64,000 nucleotides of DNA from Amyelois transitella. Taxonomy: Eukaryota; Arthropoda; Insecta; Lepidoptera; Pyralidae. Location: the NCBI RefSeq assembly GCF_032362555.1, contig NC_083507.1, positions 2,669,001-2,733,000 on the forward strand. The letters are read 5' to 3'. The translations under genes were made by a program, and so were the position numbers. Positions 23,201 to 30,693 of the stretch are shown in pieces (within the stretch, counting starts at the first letter, position 1; each line of letters begins with the position of its first letter). The notes under the pieces were generated by a model. It did not search any database, had not been told where the DNA came from, and saw nothing but the letters and a program-made list of their open reading frames with translations.

Positions 23201-24073
23201 TTGTTGATTTTAAATGACACTATTCTTCATATTTCACTTCTGAAGATCTATTCAATCTATGTGCCTCATATGAAGGGATAGTTAAAGTTTTGTAAATTCC
23301 TCGTTTTAAACAAACATACTGTATCTTTGTGAAGATTTGCCGTAAAAACCACTAGTGCCATAGAGATATCTCAGTAAAATTTGGAATAAAATGTGTTGTC
23401 TAACGGTTGATCCCAAATTAACATTGATTAAGAAAAAAGGGTGGGAAATTTTGTTTTAGGTACACCTAGGGTGTACCTAAAACAAAATTTTCTCCTTTAT
23501 ATTATCCAAGTAGGTACAGTCAACTGTATGAAATTACTCAAATTCACCGCAAATTGGCCTATTACATACATACATACATATAATCTCTAAATAGACATGG
23601 CCAACAGTCTTGAAAATACTGAAAGGCCACGTTCAGCTGCATGGCATATTTTTTATGGCGTCGAGAGAAAGATTAGTGACAAGTTGCTAGCCCATTGCTT
23701 AAAAGAATTCAAAGTTTACAAGCCGATCCCTTAGCCGCCTTTAAGACTTTCATGGGAAAAAGATGGAGTGGTCCTATTATTTTTTCTGTTGGTGCCGGGA
23801 ACCACACGGCACTTAACACGGCATCTATATACCCTGCACAGATCTATATCTGTGCAGGGTAATTTGACGTGCGGTTGACCGTGCTTAGATATTTTTATTG
23901 TTGTTAGTTGATAATTTTCTACACATTACCAACAACAATATCAATATCCTACATTCCAAAACTAAAGCCAAATTTCTATATTAAAATTATGAATTGTATT
24001 GTTTAGATTCGGTAAAACTTACGGGAACGACACACGGGACGCCAAACGATGGCTGCGTGGAGACTTCGCCTAA
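11232..24073 (+). CDS. CIMIP2/FAM166-like ciliary microtubule inner protein (8 exons)
   Basis: Exons: 11232-11278, 12096-12234, 13385-13481, 16641-16816, 17280-17442, 18059-18197, 22774-22872, 24007-24073. All junctions are GT-AG and phases agree, giving 308 residues. Four repeats of the UPF0605/CIMIP2 (DUF2475) type are visible: [19 protein letters not shown] near 15-33, [15 protein letters not shown] near 91, [14 protein letters not shown] near 208 and [19 protein letters not shown] near 275. Family members are microtubule inner proteins of motile axonemes, so testis or sperm expression is expected (inference). The ATG was chosen because [16 protein letters not shown] runs directly into the first repeat through an in-phase junction. 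Intron 6 (18198-22773) contains the whole ELP3 gene on the same strand. Exon 7 joins exon 6 in phase (VVK/PDPPLS), which supports one gene rather than two. The stop lies 248 bases from the stop of the converging aminotransferase gene. Confidence 0.85.
11797..12060 (+). repeat. Family 3 repeat with internal inverted insertion, CIMIP2 intron 1
   Basis: Starts with CATACATACATACATAAAAT, then CACGCCTCTTTCCCGGAGGG and CTTCGCTTCATCCACATTCA. It runs to CTTCCCACTCCGACC, just upstream of exon 2 of the CIMIP2-like gene. The hairpin at 11969-12020 interrupts its 3' part. Confidence 0.6.
11969..12020. repeat. Perfect 24-bp hairpin, 4-nt loop
   Basis: Arms 11969-11992 and 11997-12020 are exact reverse complements, with spacer AGGA. 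The core is CGAACGTATCTTGATCAAAT. The right arm fits the family 3 consensus suggested by the copy at 35035; the left arm is the extra, inverted piece. Confidence 0.9.
12574..12845 (+). repeat. SINE-like CATA-tail repeat, near full length, CIMIP2 intron 2
   Basis: Begins GTGCCGTGTAGTTCCCGGCA and continues with ATGGATGTCATAAAAGGCGA, CAACCTGTTACTATTTGAAT, TCTTTTCAAGACTATTGG and CCCGCAAGGGATATAGACGT, ending in TATGTATGTA. The tail overlaps a meaningless open frame. Confidence 0.75.
13009..13176. repeat. Perfect 60-bp inverted repeat with 48-nt spacer
   Basis: Arms 13009-13068 and 13117-13176 are exact reverse complements over all 60 bases. The spacer 13069-13116 has its own small hairpin, ATCTTG/CAAGAT. 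The structure lies in intron 2 of the CIMIP2-like gene. It has no coding capacity and no flanking duplication that I could see. It would fold into a long perfect hairpin in RNA. Confidence 0.95.
13507..13765 (-). repeat. SINE-like CATA-tail repeat, full length, antisense in CIMIP2 intron 3
   Basis: Minus-strand copy running from CATACATATGGTCACG at its tail to CCACACGGCAC at its head. It starts only about 25 bases downstream of the exon 3 donor (13481). Confidence 0.75.
14050..14290 (-). repeat. Family 4 fragment followed by SINE-like fragment
   Basis: 14050-14165 has GGTTGCGGAGCTGAGTAGTA, CCAATTCAGGATCATG and TCTCCTCTCTAGGGAGGTGA (family 4). 14190-14290 has ATAATCACGTCTATTACCCC and GGGGCAGACAGAGCC (reverse SINE-like family). 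Confidence 0.55.
14338..14601 (+). repeat. SINE-like CATA-tail repeat, best-preserved copy
   Basis: Starts GTGCCGTGTGGTTCCCGGCA. GTGCCG and CGGCAC can pair as a 5' hairpin. It ends GGGATATAGACGTGATTATA followed by TGTATGTA. Internal blocks include TCCCATGGATGTCGTAAAAG and GGCTCTGTCTACCCCGCAAG. It lies in intron 3 of the CIMIP2-like gene and has no protein-coding frame of note. Confidence 0.8.
15124..15374 (-). mobile_element. Helitron-like (Lep1-type) copy, CIMIP2 intron 3
   Basis: Minus strand. The plus-strand start ACTAGCTGTGCCCGCGACTT is the reverse complement of the family 3' end, and the far end shows CTTCAGCTTTATAAGTATAG. Near full length, about 250 bp, non-coding. Confidence 0.7.
15375..16640. 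other. Rest of CIMIP2 intron 3, no other feature seen
   Basis: AT-rich intronic sequence with no coding similarity. A 12-bp palindrome GCCGTCGACGGC sits at 16129-16140. The acceptor of exon 4 is TTATGTAACCAG at its end. Confidence 0.4.
18489..18493 (+). promoter_or_regulatory. Likely initiator of ELP3
   Basis: A TCAGT arthropod initiator lies 98 bases upstream of the ELP3 ATG and within intron 6 of the host gene. No TATA box is apparent, as usual for housekeeping genes. This is a short motif match, so uncertain. Confidence 0.35.
18587..22162 (+). CDS. Elp3: Elongator complex protein 3 (tRNA uridine carboxymethyltransferase), 7 exons
   Basis: Exons: 18587-19149, 19252-19416, 19621-19735, 20172-20422, 20714-20879, 21259-21471, 21968-22162. 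They join in phase to 555 residues, the usual ELP3 length. The radical SAM cluster is C100-x9-C110-x2-C113 within [13 protein letters not shown]. The C-terminal acetyltransferase domain has the acetyl-CoA loop HQGFGMLL and the [13 protein letters not shown] motif. ELP3 is the catalytic subunit of the Elongator complex. It uses SAM and acetyl-CoA to start 5-carboxymethyl modification of wobble uridines in cytosolic tRNAs. The start codon follows an AT-rich leader and gives the conserved N-terminus. The whole gene sits inside an intron of the same-strand CIMIP2-like gene. Introns 3, 4 and 6 are largely made of dispersed repeats. All key residues are present, so the gene looks functional. Confidence 0.95.
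19915..20090 (+). repeat. Family 4 repeat in ELP3 intron 3
   Basis: Contains GGATCCATGGTCAAAGGCAT, CTCCTGGATGCAACCAGGAC and TAAAGCCAAGAGGAAAAAGG. It fills much of the 436-base intron. Confidence 0.55.
20512..20636 (-). repeat. Family 3 repeat in ELP3 intron 4
   Basis: Reverse copy: GCATGAAGAGAGTTATGAAT, GATGAAGCGAAGGAAGTATG and GGAAAGAGGCGTGATTTTAT, ending TGTATGTATG. It occupies nearly half of the 291-base intron. Confidence 0.65.
21481..21920. repeat. Head-to-head inverted pair of SINE-like repeats in ELP3 intron 6
   Basis: 21481 to about 21685 is a minus copy starting CATACATACATACATATGGT. From about 21686 to 21920 there is a plus copy with CCGTGTGG, TCCCATGGATGTCGTAAAAG and CCCCGCAAGGGATATAG. 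Their heads meet in the middle, so the transcript could fold into a long imperfect hairpin. The pair makes up most of the 496-base intron. Confidence 0.75.
22172..22177 (+). terminator. Polyadenylation signal of ELP3
   Basis: AATAAA begins 10 bases after the ELP3 stop codon and is followed by GT-rich sequence (TGTGTATATTGTGTGTTGAG), a typical downstream element. Cleavage here would end ELP3 about 600 bases before host exon 7. Confidence 0.6.
22398..22465 (-). repeat. SINE-like repeat fragment
   Basis: ATACATTCATATAATCACGG then CCCTTGCGGGGTAGACAG: the tail-proximal end of the CATA-tail family in reverse. It lies between ELP3 and host exon 7. Confidence 0.55.
22917..23165 (+). mobile_element. 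Helitron-like (Lep1-type) copy, CIMIP2 intron 7
   Basis: Full-length copy starting TCTATACTAATATTATAAAG and ending CGCGGGCACAGCTAGT, with internal GAAGAGTTTCGTTTGTTTGA. Non-coding; about 250 bp. The start, 3' palindrome-like GC-rich end and CTAGT terminus suit a non-autonomous Helitron. Confidence 0.75.
23446..23490. repeat. Perfect 21-bp hairpin, 3-nt loop
   Basis: Arms 23446-23466 and 23470-23490 are exact reverse complements (core TTTTGTTTTAGGTACACC) around TAG. It lies in CIMIP2 intron 7. Confidence 0.9.
23568..23813 (-). repeat. SINE-like CATA-tail repeat, CIMIP2 intron 7
   Basis: Reverse copy from CATACATACATACATATAAT to GGTGCCGGGAACCACACGGC. Moderately diverged, near full length. Confidence 0.7.
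23830..23861. repeat. Perfect 14-bp hairpin, 4-nt loop
   Basis: TACCCTGCACAGAT and ATCTGTGCAGGGTA are exact reverse complements separated by CTAT. It lies immediately after the preceding SINE-like copy. Confidence 0.85.
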
Positions 24074-24211
24074 AATTGGGATCCCTACAATCAATTATCA
24101 ACCCAATCACATCGGCATAAGGGTCGAAATCCAGAGTGTTATTATTTTGAATAAGAAATTATACATCATGCTGAATTTTACAATTATACGCGTTTTCAAA
24201 TTGTAAAATGT

Positions 24212-24321
24212 TTTATTTTGATATTACGTCCATAAAAAAAAAAACAAAAATATATTCATATAATAATATTTAAGTTGTTAACTTAATCAACATTTATGAT
24301 AGTAAAATTAATTAATTTATT
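24212..24321 (-). terminator. Candidate polyadenylation signals of KYAT copy A
   Basis: On the minus strand AATAAA occurs at 24316-24321, overlapping the last base of the stop region, and again at 24212-24217 about 100 bases further. Which one is used cannot be told. The converging CIMIP2-like gene ends at 24073, so the 3' UTRs may overlap. Confidence 0.4.
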
Positions 24322-27300
24322 TACAAATGTGAGCGCTTTTGCCATTCTTGAAGTAGTGTGCCAGTCAAGGCTAAGTTTTCGTCTTTCTGAAAAAAGATAA
24401 AATAATTGTCATGATCTTTCTGGCGTCAGTCCCGGTTGCCTTTTCTGGAAATAAGCGCAGGGTACTTTATGCTTCAAGTAGAAACTTTGTTTGTGCGATT
24501 TATAATTTTCGCTTCTATTGGCTGAAGGCATAGCATATTATATCAATGGAAATACATGGCTATGATTGGCTCATGGCATGTGACGTAGATATCGTCACAA
24601 GGTCATTTGAAACTTAATGTTTACTTTGTAAAAATAATAGCTCACCTTAATAAAGCAGAACCTGGCATAATTCTCTCCAAAATGTTTGTGCTCCTTAGAG
24701 TAGAATGCTGAGAGTGGAATGGTAACTATGCTGGCTTCTTTGGCGAATTTCTTCGTGAATTTGTAATCTTTGTACTTGTCGGGCTCGGTGCTCAAGTCCA
24801 TTTTGTTTGCTAAAATAAAATATATTTTCTCAATGGAATGATTCAAAGGCTATGTTTAGATGAATGGCTTAGTGATGGAATCAGATTCAGAGATTGTGAC
24901 AGGCCACTATTTCACCCAAAAGAAACGTCTATTCCAAGATGTCGCCACTGAAAGATTCTCAAGTTATAAGCCTTTAATTTATACAATCAGCACGGAATCT
25001 GACAAATATGAAAGCATAAATGTGCTTATATTTTATTAGTCCTATTTTACGCGACATCTACAGGAAATACTTATGTAGTAATTATATTTTGTGGTATTCT
25101 ACACACTTAAGAAGTTCATAATTTACTAGTGACTTGGGAATGTCTGCGCTCTTGAGTATCACCTTCAGGAATAGGCGCGTCTATCTAGTGCAGCTTATAA
25201 CGTTTATCCAATACTAGCGACCCGCCCCGGCTTCGCACGGGTGCAAAATAATAAATGTTATTATACATAAAAAACTTCCTCTTGAATCACTCTACCTGTT
25301 ACAAAAAACCGCATGAAAATCCGTTGAGTAATTTTAAAGATTTAAGCATACAGCGTAGTGATGAGTTAGTTTAACCTTCAAAGGGTGCAAAGGTCAGATG
25401 GAATCGACATAAAAACTCACCTAACTTCGTGTAATCCGCCATAATGAAGTACCCGCCGTCAGGTAGCGTGGTAATGAACCCGTTATCCTTCAGTATCCTG
25501 TTCAGCACATCACGTTTGGACACCAACTCCTTGGATATGGAGGACATGTAGCAATCCGGCGTGTTCCATCTGGAGAGTTCGAACTCTATGGCGCGCGCGA
25601 TCGCTTCCTGTTATGAACAGACCATACGTCACGTTCTTATCCCTTATGGGGTAGACAGAGGCAATATCCTCGAAAATAATGAAGGCCACGATCAGCTGGA
25701 TGGCTTAGTAGTGGGATGGAGATTGTCAGCGCTGTCGATATCAGGAAGGCCCAGACTATTAATAGTTTCAAAAATCTCGTTAGGTCTCCTTATCTTTCTA
25801 CTCTATCCTAAGTATATGTTATTATTATGTATTTATCTGTATTTATGCGTATTTGTATGTATTTATATGTATTATATATAGATATATATCCTGTATGTAT
25901 TTTATTATGTTCAAACATTTATTTATCTTGCTCTGCGCCAACGCCGATCTCCTGTTTGGTTCCCTTCCACCCAAAGGTTGACTGGAAGAGATTGCTTTAG
26001 CGATAAGTCCGCCTTTGTACCATCTATATCTGCTTTGTGTTGTTTTGTATGTTTTACTCTTATTGCAATAAAGAGTTTTATCTATCTATCTACCTTAACT
26101 ATTTTATTTTGGAGTGTTACCTGAATTGGCGTACAATGTGTATACACGCAGTTCTGATGCACAATTTGAAGGTTTTTAAGCAAATTGGCCGGGCCGTACG
26201 CCCATCCGACCTTCCAGCCGGTTACTGAGAACATTTTCCCGGCTGAACCGATTGTGATGGTGCGCTCCCACATGCCGGGTAACGTTGCTGGAAAATAACA
26301 TTTAAAAAATGTGACAAACAGCAAAGAATTACAATCAATGCTATATTCTATTGAGGAAAATTATCGTGAGGAAACAAGCACATCTAAACAACCGAATGTG
26401 TCACCATGATACGAGCTGGATTTTGTTCCAGTTGTATCCTTCCAGGGAGGAGTCCAGGATTCACCTTGGACCATGGTCTTGGAGAAGGTCATTAAGCAGT
26501 CTTCTTGTCTGACTTTTATGACCTGTTAACGGGAGAATAACTGTCGGTAGAAAATTGTTTAAACACAAGGTTAACGCGTCATACATACATATAATCACAT
26601 CTATATCCTATGCGGGGTAGATAGAGTTCAGCTGTATGAAAGTGTAATAATAAGAGTATATAATCAAGACTACTGAAAACAATTACGAACAAGCCAAGTG
26701 CGGAGCGGGAGGACTCTTAGCACATAGAAATATATAAACTTTATATGTATGTTTAAATCCTTACCTATCCGTACATGTTTCAATGGCTCAAAAACCATCC
26801 ACTCGTACACTTCATCGGAGACACACAGCACATTGTACTTCTTGCACAGGTCTGCTATCTTCTCCAACTCCTGCCTGGTGAACACCTTCCCCAGGGGATT
26901 GTGGGGCGTGTTCAGGATGAACATCTTCGTGCGATCACTGAATAGGGACTCTAACTCTTTCTCGTCCAAAATCCAGTCTGATGACGTCATGTTGTCATGA
27001 ACTTTTTTCTGGAATTATTTGTTTGCCGTTAGAACATCGGTGGTCAAGGTTAAAATTCGAAAGCGTATCTGTTTCCAATATAATATTCAAAACTTTCATA
27101 ATCCGAAACCATATTATGTATAAGGACTCGCTTCGATCCCACTGCTGCCACCAAATAATGTTTTCAGAGATACGTGGGTATATAAGTTTTATTTTTAAAT
27201 GCAAACTATGTTAAGTGCATCTTGACTGACCTCTCCCCAGGATATCCCTGATTTAATCAAGTATAGATATTTCACAATTCATACATCTTTTTATGCAAGC

Positions 27301-29823
27301 TTGTTTATTGAGGGTACTTACAGGTTTCAAAGGAATGAACTTTGCAACACCACCGGCGCATTGTATCATGGGATCGTAACAGTCGTAGAAAGGCTCAATT
27401 ACGATCACCTCGTCTCCATGGTCCACATGACCTGGAAGATATATAGCTTAACATACGAGTAGGTGTTTATCGGAAAATTTCCTGACACTTCAACTACAGT
27501 TAAACAATAATCACGAAAAAAAATTACGATATCAATCCGAAGTCTATTATCGCAGCATAGTAAGCATGTCTGTCACTTTTCATTCAAAAGATTATATTAC
27601 ATCCGTGGCAAGCTGCGGCCTACTGCGCTGTGGTGTTGGCTGTGACCCCCAGAGCATGGGCAAAAATTTGTATTTTATTTTCACAGATTCAGTTAAACAA
27701 GCAGTGTGAATACCTACCTAAAATAGTTGCAAACAGTGCCTCATATGCTCCAACAGTGACCAGGATTTCATTCATAGGGTCAATCTCTTTACCAACCAAA
27801 GGGGAATAGAGTTTGGACAGGCTCTGTACCAGTCTTGGATGTCCCTAAAAAAACACCAGCTAAATTAAAGCAACATATTATTATGTAGTGCAGAAGCAAA
27901 AATCTGTATGAACCATGGAAAGTGAAAAGCTATAGTCTTTCTTAACCCCATGGGAAGCCTGATAAATATGTATGTATGTGTGAGAAGGTAGATAAAGGGA
28001 AAGGGCGCACAACCATTTATTGCAAACTTCCATGCTAGACTGGTAGCAAATAAAAATTAAGTGTATGCCAGCTGTTACTCTTTTTGTGCAGACTGTTAAA
28101 GTCTAAAGGAAAAAGCATGTAACGTTTTTAGACCTTTTACATTACGTCATATATGTATGTGTATCGTAATTATAAGCTCTTTTTATCCTATAAAGCTGGG
28201 CCTCTTGATTGTAAACTTAAAAAACAATTTATAGTGATGCTTTAATGAAAAGTAGTGAAATATTTTAGCTTGGAATAGGTTTAAATCAAGTATTAGTGAC
28301 CATGGCTTTTATTTTACTTTAAATAAATTCGAAATTTCCCACCATCGAATGTGTTTTGGAAAGCTCAATAAATAAGATAGATAAACTATTGCACAATAAA
28401 AGTAAAACATACAAAAGATACAGAGATGGTACAAAGGCAGACTTATCACTAATGCAATCTCTTCCAGTCAACCTTTGGGTGGAAGAAAACCAAACAGGAG
28501 ATACCTTTCTAATTGGAAATATTTCTTCCCTCTGGACTTTGCTACGTAAGATAGCTTAAATTCAAGCAAAACCTTCTGCTAGTTATATTCTAGAGATGGA
28601 ATAATCAACAAAGCAACGAGACAACTAGAATACATATCTGTTTTATGATAACATGAGGGTTATCATTACAGTCTGAAGGTTTGGCCTCCATAGTAATTCT
28701 ATGCTGATAAATATGTACATGGCAAATAAGCATATCAGTACACAAGAAATGTTCTGAAATATTTAAAATGCTTCAAACATGAGTTATAAACAACCCCTGA
28801 AGCATGGCAAGGGTGACACCATTTTTATCACGTGAAAAACTATCGCTGACCTGTTCCACATCATAATTAAAACTGAAATAGCTATAGTATTTCGCGCGAT
28901 AAAACAGCCTCGCTTGTGCCATGCTATAGGAGCTGTAGAGCATTACTATATTTTTACCCAAGATCATAATATTTCGTAAAGGTTGCTTTAGTGGAGATGC
29001 TCTAGCTCTCTCCTTATTCCTGTCATTAAGCCCACTTACATCCTCACCTCTCAGATAAGTCCAGGGTGCACCATTTCACCATGAATCTGGACACTTTGCT
29101 CCTTTTTGTCACCAGACCAACATTGAAGTTTGCACTAGATGAATAATGTTATTTCCTTAATCCCTTTTTAACATCCACAAAAAAAAATGTCATGTTTGTA
29201 TAAGTGCTGGGATCCACATGTTACAATTCATTTAATTAACATACCTATTTAATACTTACAAATCCCCTAGTATATTGATGCATTAAAGGATTTTCTGAAT
29301 CAGTGGCTTCCATTAAGGCTTTTGGGACATGACTCGGTGCATGGAAGTCTGGCAAACCTTGTCCTAGATTGAGTTTAGGCTTAATATCAGCTACCAGTTG
29401 GATGTATTCAACCCTGGAAATTATTTTATCTAATATAATTTTTTTAAGGTATATTAATTCTTGAAGGTGCAGATTTTTTTTTTAGAAATTGTATTGTTTT
29501 ATATGGATGAATATTAAAATTAATAAATACCTGACAAATACCTAAGAGTTTTCATTTGATAATTAAACATTTATTCCGAAATATGGAGCCACAAAAATAT
29601 AATCAATGTAAACAAAGTCATGGACTGAAACTAATTACATAATAAGTTAAAAGAATGCTAACCAAACACTTTTCTCGCCGGTCCCGTAGCGGGCAGGTAG
29701 ACGAAATTTGTCACTCATATTTGTATGCACCTTGGTCGTTGAAAACTCCTTTATATTTATTTGAGTCACAGCAATCTTCCTCACTTCTAAAACACCAAGC
29801 AACACCCGTCTCCCGCTAAACAT
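24321..29823 (-). CDS. Kynurenine/cysteine-conjugate aminotransferase (KYAT-type), paralog A, 9 exons
   Basis: Minus-strand exons: 29663-29823, 29260-29413, 27718-27844, 27322-27431, 26765-27008, 26121-26287, 25421-25607, 24646-24809, 24321-24386; 459 residues, all phases consistent. It is a PLP fold-type I transaminase: NTPHNPLGK (N221), SDEVY (D249, Y252), [16 protein letters not shown] with the PLP lysine K283, and the substrate-carboxylate arginine R433 in YARFCFIK. The family converts kynurenine plus a 2-oxo acid to kynurenic acid and also handles cysteine conjugates. Residues 1-35 are basic and amphipathic, suiting a mitochondrial presequence. A second start, M36 (MSDKFRLP), would give a cytosolic form. 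Compared with copy B, this copy has M for T after the PLP lysine and E140 for G in the GAYGAL loop, so activity or specificity may have shifted. Copy B lies upstream with the same exon plan. Which vertebrate KYAT it matches best is not decided. Confidence 0.9.
25214..25375 (-). mobile_element. Helitron-like or RTE-derived repeat fragment in KYAT-A intron 7
   Basis: Begins CTAGCGACCCGCCCCGGCTT and continues CGCATGAAAATCCGTTGAGT. This is the common insect repeat whose end reads like a Helitron terminus. It ends within about 50 bases of exon 7. Confidence 0.5.
25620..25740 (-). repeat. SINE-like repeat fragment, KYAT-A intron 6
   Basis: Reverse CATA-family blocks: CACGTTCTTATCCCTTATGG, GGTAGACAGAGGCAATAT and GGCCACGATCAGCTGGATGG. 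It begins about 13 bases from the exon 7 acceptor. Confidence 0.55.
25930..26095 (+). mobile_element. 3' end of a non-LTR retrotransposon (CTAT-tail type), KYAT-A intron 6
   Basis: Contains CTCCTGTTTGGTTCCCTTCC, GCGATAAGTCCGCCTTTGTA and TTGCAATAAAGAGTTTTATC, and ends in repeated CTAT. Copies with the same 3' end occur near 28362 (reverse), 41340 and 63060. It lies antisense within the KYAT-A gene and has no coding part. Confidence 0.65.
26350..26650 (-). repeat. Family 4 and SINE-like fragments, KYAT-A intron 5
   Basis: 26350-26520 carries GAAAATTATCGTGAGGAAAC and GGGAGGAGTCCAGG (family 4). 26581-26650 carries CATACATACATATAATCACA and TGCGGGGTAGATAGAG (reverse SINE-like). Confidence 0.5.
28362..28530 (-). 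mobile_element. 3' end of a non-LTR retrotransposon (CTAT-tail type), KYAT-A intron 2
   Basis: Reverse copy of the element end seen at 25930: AATAAGATAGATAAACTATT, GGTACAAAGGCAGACTTATC and GGAAGAAAACCAAACAGGAG. No coding part. The other parts of the long intron 2 (27845-29259) hold a family 4 fragment at 29030-29100 and nothing else recognised. Confidence 0.65.
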
Positions 29824-29850
29824 GTTATCATAAAAATATTTTAATGAAGA

Positions 29851-29855
29851 ACTGA
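29851..29855 (-). promoter_or_regulatory. Likely initiator of KYAT copy A
   Basis: A minus-strand TCAGT in the context TCTGTCAGTTCTTC lies about 30 bases upstream of the ATG. No TATA box at the expected distance. Motif match only. Confidence 0.35.
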
Positions 29856-29859
29856 CAGA

Positions 29860-30693
29860 AGTAAAACAATAACAATTTAAATGTCAACTAGCTTATCTGA
29901 TTTGTGCGTTGAGTTTGGAAATAATACGTCACCTGATTTATTCTTATAATCGTTATTACGTCAGCCTTTTAATTACTTTGCATTCCTGATAATGAGTTTA
30001 GGTAAATAAATAAATTATGTCTTCTTCACGTTATAAAACAATAATAAAAAAATGTAAATAACAAACTTTTAGCTATTTTGCTTGAATGACAAACTATCAG
30101 CTGTCAGTGTCACTTGCTAGTATTTTAATTTACTAGCACTGACGCACTTCAGCATAGTTCATGCGGCCAAAACCTACTCATTTTAAAAAATGAAAAGTAT
30201 GTACCCAGCAATTAAAAGCAATTAGAATATACAAACGGCTTCCTCGACAATAACTACATCTGTTTCTTCCTCCTGGCTTTAGTCCTTGTTGCATCCTCGC
30301 CACTCTGGAGAGGAGCCCGTGGTTTGCCTTTTGACCATGGATCTTGGATTGGTTTAGTCAGGTTTTACCATTAGGATAAATAAGTAAACAATAAAAAAAA
30401 TCGGTTGGACAATCTATTTTACTTTCATATCTTCTTAATTAAATATTAAACATTACAGTACTAGGAAATATTTTACTCACAATAAGAACGTTTTCAAATA
30501 AAGAAAGAAAAATCTACTGAAATAACTGTCATTGCAACTTCTAAATTTGTAAGTATCGAGGATCATAAAAAAACTCTTCTGACAGGACCTTTCTTCGTCA
30601 ACCTAGGAATCAGATGCTGTACGAGTTTAACTTTTTCTTTTAACTTTTTATGTAGTTATTAAAATACAGTAAGTAGGTACCTATCGTCGTAAT
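29860..30693. other. Intergenic spacer between the two KYAT genes
   Basis: About 870 bases separate the copy A ATG from the copy B stop. It contains a reverse family 4 repeat at 30258-30375 (CCTGGCTTTAGTCCTTGTTG, GAGAGGAGCCCGTGG) and no gene. Both genes must therefore have separate promoters, or copy A transcription starts in this spacer. Confidence 0.5.

Noticed and set aside
18587-24073. ELP3 and the following two exons as one gene, or exons 22774-24073 as a separate small gene
   Set aside because: ELP3 has a complete stop and polyadenylation signal, while exons 22774-22872 and 24007-24073 continue CIMIP2 exon 6 in phase and complete its fourth repeat.
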